Translations under genes and position numbers: made by a program | The notes under the pieces: generated by a model | What the model saw: the letters and a program-made list of their open reading frames with translations, nothing else | Databases searched by the model: none | What the model was told of the DNA's origin: nothing | Part shown: positions 7,061-11,450 of the stretch, piece by piece | Position numbering within the stretch: the stretch's first letter is position 1 | Layout: every line of letters starts with the position of its first letter | NCBI GenBank assembly: GCA_023145975.1 | Contig: JAGLCZ010000348.1 | Coordinates: 1 to 11,450 of the forward strand | DNA from: Candidatus Hydrogenedentota bacterium | GTDB lineage: Bacteria > Hydrogenedentota > Hydrogenedentia > Hydrogenedentales > CAITNO01 | Length of the DNA stretch: 11,450 nucleotides | Reading direction: 5' to 3'

Positions 7061-8710
7061 CTAATGATCGCAGACATTCTCGCCGGATTTAAGTTCACCA
7101 GCCATGAAGTTACTTACAATCTTTTCCGGGCTTTCTGCAGGGGCACCCACAAGCACTTCAATATTTTGTGCTGTGAATAAATCCTGAGCACGTGAACCCA
7201 TTCCGCCGGCGATAATCATATTGGCTCCCTGCTCTGCCAGCCAGGGGGGAAGCAGTCCAGGTTCATGGGGGGGAGGATCAACATTAGTACGGCTGGAGAT
7301 TGTCTTTGTATCCAGATCAACATCCATCATGGCAAATTGGCTGCAATGACCAAAATGCATGGCAAGTTTACCGTCAGCTAAGGGGATAGCAATACGCATA
7401 GTCGTTTTTTCCTTATCGGGTTGTTTTGAAACGCTTTTCTTTAAAGGACATTCGGTGTCACGATCTGTTATAGAGGTAATGATATTCCGCATAATGGCGG
7501 CAGTAGGGGATGATTTATAGTGGTGAACGAATACTTTTCCGTTATCGCAGGACTCTGCAATTTGCGGATCCATGGGGATGGCACCCAGGAAGGGAATCTT
7601 CATATCCGTCGCAATTTTTTCGCCTCCGCCAGTCTGTAATATGGAGGTAACCTCATTGCATTTTGGACAGATAAATCCGCTCATATTTTCGATGATACCA
7701 AGTACAGGTACGTGGAGCTGCCGACAGAATGTAACGGATTTACGAACATCGATGGTTGCCAACTTTTGTGGAGTAGTAACTACTACTGCGCCATCCAAAT
7801 CTTCAATAAGTTGGCAGGCGGAAAGTACTTCATCCCCTGTTCCAGGCGGTGAATCAATGATAAGATAGTCAAGATCGCCCCAGGCAATATCCTTAAGAAA
7901 TTGTTTGATCACGCCTATTTTCATCGGACCACGCCAGATAATGGCATCATCCGGGTTACGGATCAGAAATCCCAATGACATGACCTTCATATCACCCAGT
8001 TCAACGGGGAGCATACCATCCTGGCTTCCTTGAATACTTTCATTTTCCAAACCAAGTAATGTAGGTACACTGGGACCGTGAATGTCTATATCGAGTAATC
8101 CAACCCGTTTTCCCGACAGCATCAGTGCTGTAGCAAGATTTACTGCAACAGTGCTTTTACCGACACCTCCCTTGCCGGACATCACAATAATCTTGTGACG
8201 TATGCGACAGAGACGCTGATGCAGTTCCTGGCGTTCTTTATACTCTTCAGAAGTCTCGTCAGGTTCCTGCGTCTTTGATGAACAGGCGGCCTGGTCACAG
8301 GACGAACAGCTTTCCTGTTGGCAGGCTTCTTCTTTCTCTACTTGGTGTTTCATAAAATTCTCCACAGTTGCTTTTAAGGTGTTTGATGCAAGCAAGGCGC
8401 AGTGCTGATGAGCTTCGGGCATGCCGCCAAGTGCTTCCAGAATATCTTGTTGTTTAATGCGCAGTGCCTCGCGCGGGGTCTTTCCTTCTGCCAGTTCGGT
8501 ACACATGCTACCACAAGCGCATGAGGGACCGCATCCTGTGGTGGTAAATCCAACTGCTGACACAAGACCGTCATCGACATGAAGCCAGAATTCCATGGTA
8601 TCACCACAGGGACCTGTTATGCTTGCATAGCTGTCCGGTTCTTCTAATTCGCCATAATTTCGTGGATGGGTAAACCGTTCCACTGCTTTACGAGAGAATC
8701 TAGCTGTCAT
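7061..8710 (-). CDS. IscU-like / Mrp (NBP35) ATPase / NifX-like triple fusion, MrpORP type
   Basis: This 549-residue cytoplasmic protein joins three domains. Residues 1-125 are IscU/NifU-N-like, with the three scaffold cysteines Cys35 (PCGD, with Asp37), Cys60 (TTGCGPSC) and Cys104 (HCALLAS). A linker (126-165) carries Cys130, Cys135, Cys138 and Cys143, recalling the N-terminal cluster site of NBP35 proteins. Residues 172-413 are an Mrp/ApbC/NBP35 ATPase with the deviant P-loop GKGGVGKS (179-186), DIDIHGPS (207-214), IIDSPPGTGD (284-293) and the dimer-bridging CPKC (348-351). Residues 438-549 are a NifX/NifB-type domain with HFGHCSQF and GGMGSRAQDLF. The Mrp plus NifX pair is the layout of MrpORP of Desulfovibrio; the IscU domain in front is the extra. 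It is last in the operon, 37 bases after the preceding gene. It probably builds and delivers Fe-S or mixed-metal clusters. Confidence 0.9.
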   Translation of the reverse strand: MTARFSRKAVERFTHPRNYGELEEPDSYASITGPCGDTMEFWLHVDDGLVSAVGFTTTGCGPSCACGSMCTELAEGKTPREALRIKQQDILEALGGMPEAHQHCALLASNTLKATVENFMKHQVEKEEACQQESCSSCDQAACSSKTQEPDETSEEYKERQELHQRLCRIRHKIIVMSGKGGVGKSTVAVNLATALMLSGKRVGLLDIDIHGPSVPTLLGLENESIQGSQDGMLPVELGDMKVMSLGFLIRNPDDAIIWRGPMKIGVIKQFLKDIAWGDLDYLIIDSPPGTGDEVLSACQLIEDLDGAVVVTTPQKLATIDVRKSVTFCRQLHVPVLGIIENMSGFICPKCNEVTSILQTGGGEKIATDMKIPFLGAIPMDPQIAESCDNGKVFVHHYKSSPTAAIMRNIITSITDRDTECPLKKSVSKQPDKEKTTMRIAIPLADGKLAMHFGHCSQFAMMDVDLDTKTISSRTNVDPPPHEPGLLPPWLAEQGANMIIAGGMGSRAQDLFTAQNIEVLVGAPAESPEKIVSNFMAGELKSGENVCDH

Positions 8711-8747
8711 ATTCTATCGATGTCCCTGAAAAGAATAATACTTGTGA

Positions 8748-9638
8748 TTATGAGGTGGAAATAATAGTTTGAATACGTGTCCATAACGCATTTATATCTT
8801 GTGCAGCAATACTTTCCGGAAACATAAGTACCGGCTTCCCGCACACCTGCGCTTTAGTCACTGCTATATCATACCTGATTCGACCTGCCGGAATCGCCCC
8901 TGCCTCTTGTGCTCTTGCTTCTATCTGCTGTGTCATCGCCTCGTTGATATCCCATTTATTTACACACACGGCTGTGGGTATCTTAAAATGCTTCGTAAGC
9001 TCAAGAACCCGTTCCAGATCATGTTGTCCGGAAACAGTGGGTTCTGTAACTGCCAGAACAAGGGAAGCACCTGTTACGGAAGCAATTACCGGGCAGCCTA
9101 TTCCAGGAGGTCCGTCTACAATAATAAGCGAATGCTCATTGGCTTCGGCGAGTTTTTTGGCTTCACGACGTACCGTTGCTACAAGTTTTCCTGAATTTTC
9201 TGCGGCGGTATTGAGGCGTGCATGGGTCATTGGACCGTAATCCGTTTCAGAAATCATCCATTCACCACAGAGCTGCTCCGGAAAATCAATAGCCTGTACG
9301 GGACAAAAGCGGACACATACACCGCAGCCTTCACATGCGACAGGATCAATGGTAAAGGTTGCGTTTCCTGCCCCTTTTCCATCCATCTTCACCGCATCAA
9401 AGCGGCAATGGGCAAGACATGCGCCACACTTGGCACAGTCTTCCTGCCGGATTATTGCTGCATGACCGCTATAAAAGTCATGGCGTTCTTTAATATTCGG
9501 GGCAAGTACAAGATGTAGATCTGCGGCATCTACATCACAATCTGCTAGAACGGCGTTATCTGCCAGCTGGGCAAATGCTGCAGTCAGGCTTGTTTTACCT
9601 GTGCCGCCTTTCCCACTTATTATTACAAGTTCTTTCAT
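8748..9638 (-). CDS. MinD-type ATPase with inserted 2[4Fe-4S] ferredoxin domain (paralog 2)
   Basis: This 296-residue P-loop ATPase belongs to the MinD superfamily with an inserted ferredoxin domain (COG1149). The deviant Walker A is GKGGTGKTS (9-17), followed by LADCDVDAADLHL (31-43). The ferredoxin insert holds Cys68, 71, 74, 78 and Cys102, 105, 108, 112, enough for two [4Fe-4S] clusters. IIVDGPPGIGCPV (172-184) is the switch II/Walker B region, and VCVNKWD (224-230) is the nucleotide-base site. It is 18 bases downstream of a paralog with the same architecture, and such pairs occur in ORP operons of sulfate reducers. The ribosome site is weak (GGAA about 14 bases upstream), so translation may be coupled to the upstream gene. 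Likely role: ATP-driven electron or cluster transfer in metal-cofactor assembly. Confidence 0.9.
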   Translation of the reverse strand: MKELVIISGKGGTGKTSLTAAFAQLADNAVLADCDVDAADLHLVLAPNIKERHDFYSGHAAIIRQEDCAKCGACLAHCRFDAVKMDGKGAGNATFTIDPVACEGCGVCVRFCPVQAIDFPEQLCGEWMISETDYGPMTHARLNTAAENSGKLVATVRREAKKLAEANEHSLIIVDGPPGIGCPVIASVTGASLVLAVTEPTVSGQHDLERVLELTKHFKIPTAVCVNKWDINEAMTQQIEARAQEAGAIPAGRIRYDIAVTKAQVCGKPVLMFPESIAAQDINALWTRIQTIISTS

Positions 9639-9656
9639 TGTAGAGGGGTTTCCATT

Positions 9657-10514
9657 TTAATTCAAAGCAGGTGCGTTGACCTGTATTTCTTTTTTAATTT
9701 TTTCAAATAGATCCTGAAATAACTTTTTATATTCGGGAAGTGCATCGACCATAAGTTCTCCCCGAGAATATGCCTCTGCAATTCTGCGATCATCCGGAAT
9801 TTCCATGATTATCGGTATATCTTCCTGTTGACAAAAAGTATGTACCCGCTCATCGCCGATACCGACTCGGTTTACTATCACAGAAAAAGGAATACTGAGT
9901 TCCCGTACCATGTCAACGGCCAGGCTCAGATCGTGCAGCCCGAACGGGGTTGGCTCTGTTACAAGTAACACGTAATCAACTTTACGCAGTGTTGTTATTA
10001 CGGGACAGGACGTGCCCGGAGGCGCATCAAGAATCGCTGGCATATCGCTGCCGATACACTTCTTTACTGCGTTGATAAGAGGCGGCGCCATAGCCACACC
10101 GACATCAATACGACCATGAACTAACGTAATATTTTCGCTTTGAAATGTTTCTACAGTGCCAATACGTTTTTCGCTTTCCGTGATAGCGTGCTGGGGGCAT
10201 ACTTTCATACACCCGCCACAGCCATGACACATCTCAGGAAATAAAATGGGGGCTTTCCCAAAGGAGATAATGGCACTGTACTCACAGAACGTACCACAGG
10301 CATTGCATCCTGTACATATAGAAGCATCTACTTTCGGAACCGCTATATTAATTGTGGTACTATCAAGTTTCTTTCCGTGTAAAAACAAATGGGCATTGGG
10401 TTCTTCCACATCACAGTCGAGTAATTGTGTCTTTTCTTCAAGGGCGCGGGCGAGATTTGCCGACACGGTCGTTTTTCCCGTACCCCCTTTGCCTGATGCT
10501 ACTGCCAGAATCAT
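9657..10514 (-). CDS. MinD-type ATPase with inserted 2[4Fe-4S] ferredoxin domain (paralog 1)
   Basis: This 285-residue protein has the same architecture as its downstream neighbour. The Walker A is GKGGTGKTT (8-16), and LLDCDVEEPNAHLFL (31-45) follows. The insert has Cys67, 70, 73, 77 and Cys96, 99, 102, 106 for two [4Fe-4S] clusters; the first set ends in FCEY rather than the usual CP. AILDAPPGTSCPV (160-172) is the switch II region, and VIVNR (212-216) is the base-recognition strand. Its ATG overlaps the stop codon of the upstream NifX-like gene in an ATGA, so the two are translationally coupled and presumably made in fixed ratio. It would partner the NifX-like protein and the second ATPase, perhaps as a heterodimer. 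Family assignment is firm; the exact cargo is inferred. Confidence 0.9.
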   Translation of the reverse strand: MILAVASGKGGTGKTTVSANLARALEEKTQLLDCDVEEPNAHLFLHGKKLDSTTINIAVPKVDASICTGCNACGTFCEYSAIISFGKAPILFPEMCHGCGGCMKVCPQHAITESEKRIGTVETFQSENITLVHGRIDVGVAMAPPLINAVKKCIGSDMPAILDAPPGTSCPVITTLRKVDYVLLVTEPTPFGLHDLSLAVDMVRELSIPFSVIVNRVGIGDERVHTFCQQEDIPIIMEIPDDRRIAEAYSRGELMVDALPEYKKLFQDLFEKIKKEIQVNAPALN

Positions 10515-10873
10515 ACCCAGTGCCCTTCCACATCAGAGCCGCCAGCTTCGGATAGTTTGCCGTCACGGTATAATGCCAACGCTTCAGCTACCGTAGATGC
10601 TTCAGAGGTATAAATTTTAACGCTTGCAGCGTTGAGTGCACGAAATGCGTTAGGACCACAATGCCCTGTGACCACTGCTGTCGAACCTGTTTCCACCACT
10701 TTTTGAGCGGATTGAATACCGGCACCCTGAGCCGCGTTGAGATTCTGTTCATTGTCCACGATTTCAAAAGAAGCGTTATCCAGGTCGTAGACCAGAAATT
10801 TTGGAGCACGCCCAAAACGACTGTCCAACGGTGCTTCAAGCGTATCGCCTGATACGGTAAATGCTATTTTCAT
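10511..10873 (-). CDS. NifX/NifB-type (ORP-like) metal-cluster-binding protein
   Basis: This 120-residue single-domain protein belongs to the dinitrogenase iron-molybdenum cofactor biosynthesis family (PF02579: NifX, NafY, NifB C-terminus, ORP). Visible signatures are LDSRFGRAPKFLVYDL (16-31), AQGAGIQSAQ (48-57) and TGHCGPNAFRAL (69-80), with Cys72 the only cysteine. Proteins of this type carry Fe/Mo or, in orange protein, a Mo-Cu sulfide cluster non-covalently. The start at 10871-10873 is chosen because AAGGAG lies 6 bases upstream. A longer frame from 10936 would run through a hairpin and add 21 residues unlike the family. It overlaps the next gene by four bases. Whether its metal is Mo-Cu as in ORP cannot be told from the sequence. 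Confidence 0.9.
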   Translation of the reverse strand: MKIAFTVSGDTLEAPLDSRFGRAPKFLVYDLDNASFEIVDNEQNLNAAQGAGIQSAQKVVETGSTAVVTGHCGPNAFRALNAASVKIYTSEASTVAEALALYRDGKLSEAGGSDVEGHWV

Positions 10874-10897
10874 CTTCTTCTCCTTGTGTTGAAATGG

Positions 10898-10927
10898 GGT
10901 CACGCCATTCATTGAAATGACGTGACC
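10898..10927 (-). repeat. Intercistronic hairpin in the ORP-like operon
   Basis: GGTCACG (10898-10904) and CGTGACC (10921-10927) are perfect 7-base arms. After one mismatch the stem continues for four more pairs, leaving a loop of about 6 bases. It lies between the DUF5320-type gene and the ribosome site of the NifX-like gene. No T-run follows on the minus strand, so it is not a typical terminator. It could stabilise or process the mRNA, attenuate transcription, or be a protein site. Confidence 0.6.
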
Positions 10928-10939
10928 TATATTCATGAA

Positions 10940-11245
10940 TTATTTCATATTCTTTTCTATTTCGGAAAGACGCTTGTTGATGGCTGCTAACTGCTGCTGC
11001 AATCCCTCAGTATCGGCTACGGTTTCCCGGTTGGGTACAGCAACTGTATTATTGCGTATTCCTCCCGGTGTTCCTGCAGCGTAAAACATGTTACGCCTAC
11101 CGCGGCCACCACGACCGCGTATTCCATTGTTACGTCCTGCAGTCGGGTTTGCATGTCCAGGTGTTTCAGATCCTGCACAATATCCAGCTGCACGTCCAGT
11201 CATAGAGCCCATACCGTTGGGTCCGGTTCCATCTCCTCTTGGCAT
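10940..11245 (-). CDS. DUF5320-type small Gly/Arg-rich protein
   Basis: This 101-residue protein starts with MPRGDGTGPNGMGSMTGRAA and continues with GYCAG, the recognisable N-terminus of small DUF5320 proteins found beside NifX/ORP-type genes in anaerobes. The middle (about 35-52) is rich in Gly, Arg and Asn. The C-terminal 30 residues (LQQQLAAINKRLSEIEKNMK at the end) form a heptad-like helix, probably a coiled coil for oligomerisation. Cys23 is the only cysteine. AAAGGAGAG lies about 8 bases before the ATG. The gene is 66 bases upstream of the NifX-like gene, with a hairpin between them, and 29 bases after the zinc-ribbon gene. The biochemical role of this family is not known to me. Confidence 0.8.
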   Translation of the reverse strand: MPRGDGTGPNGMGSMTGRAAGYCAGSETPGHANPTAGRNNGIRGRGGRGRRNMFYAAGTPGGIRNNTVAVPNRETVADTEGLQQQLAAINKRLSEIEKNMK

Positions 11246-11274
11246 AATAGTACTCTCCTTTCAAATAAGGGTGA

Positions 11275-11450
11275 TTAGGTTACACGTATCAACGCTACGC
11301 CGCATTTCGGACATATTTGCGCGCTGCAAGGCACGCCGCGTTGATGCGCTATTTCTTCGTTACATTGTGGACAAACGCAATTGCCGACAGGTCCGCCTGC
11401 TGCGGTACCGCCCATGCGCCCGCGTCCGCCTTGACCTCCGCCACCACCTT
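11275..11450 (-). CDS. Gly-rich zinc-ribbon protein (partial, N-terminus beyond the window)
   Basis: The frame is open from the right edge to a TAA at 11275-11277, giving 57 C-terminal residues. It begins with a Gly/Arg-rich stretch (GGGGGQGGRGRMGG), then CVCPQC and, 16 residues after its last cysteine, CPKC. This gives paired knuckles of the zinc-ribbon or rubredoxin type, with an extra cysteine in RGVPCSAQ between them. An internal Met occurs after the Gly-rich stretch but has no clear ribosome site, so the true start probably lies outside. Small proteins with this Gly-rich head and HQRGVPC signature accompany DUF5320 and NifX-like genes in ORP-type clusters. It could bind zinc or iron; the sequence alone does not decide. 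Confidence 0.75.
   Translation of the reverse strand, partial: GGGGGQGGRGRMGGTAAGGPVGNCVCPQCNEEIAHQRGVPCSAQICPKCGVALIRVT

Noticed and set aside
8799..9194. 131-codon plus-strand frame
   Set aside because: Antisense to the ferredoxin-MinD ATPase, with cysteine-rich content arising from the complementary strand; no family match.
11246..11274. Possible sigma-54 promoter before the DUF5320-type gene, as in Desulfovibrio orp operons
   Set aside because: No TGGCAC-N5-TTGC pattern is present in this gap; any such promoter would lie beyond the right edge.
7061..11450. Reading the operon as part of a nitrogenase cluster
   Set aside because: NifX-like and IscU-like domains occur, but no nifH, nifD, nifK, nifE or nifN is seen, and the ferredoxin-MinD pair plus DUF5320 fits the ORP type better.

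Overview
The window looks like chromosome of an anaerobic, Gram-negative-type bacterium with moderate G+C. Anaerobiosis is inferred from an operon that resembles the anaerobe-specific 'orange protein' (ORP) clusters. A cell envelope handling lipoproteins and Tat-exported proteins is inferred from lspA, a likely lipoprotein esterase and a Tat-signal oxidoreductase. The last two gene types are common in Planctomycetes/Lentisphaerae/Hydrogenedentes-like bacteria, but the sequence does not settle the phylum. No mobile element, phage gene, CRISPR array, tRNA or rRNA was seen.

Left part (1-4801). A 12-helix-type MFS transporter lies on the minus strand. Diverging from it is a strong extended -10 promoter followed by two tiny overlapping reading frames, each encoding a single-span membrane peptide. 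The first would be leaderless and the second has a good ribosome binding site. After a gene-poor leader come a PfaD-type FMN enoyl reductase, lspA (lipoprotein signal peptidase) and a lipase-like alpha/beta hydrolase, all on the plus strand and possibly co-transcribed. PfaD stands without any pfaA/B/C partner in the window.

Middle part (4802-6965). A minus-strand pair encodes a Tat-exported Gfo/Idh/MocA-type oxidoreductase and, 14 bases downstream, a probable lipoprotein carboxylesterase of the prolyl-oligopeptidase/phospholipase type. Both are probably extracytoplasmic. The oxidoreductase lacks the usual EKP motif.

Right part (6966-11450). A tight minus-strand operon of at least six genes enters from beyond the right edge and ends at a strong terminator at 6963-7001. 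In transcription order it encodes a Gly-rich zinc-ribbon protein (cut by the edge), a DUF5320-type small protein, a stand-alone NifX/ORP-type cofactor-binding protein, two MinD-type ATPases with inserted 2x[4Fe-4S] ferredoxin domains, and a 549-residue fusion. The fusion joins an IscU-like scaffold, an Mrp/NBP35 Fe-S carrier ATPase and a NifX-like domain. This is an ORP/MrpORP-like metal-cluster module. The most notable item is the triple fusion, which puts cluster building, ATP-dependent carriage and cofactor binding on one chain.
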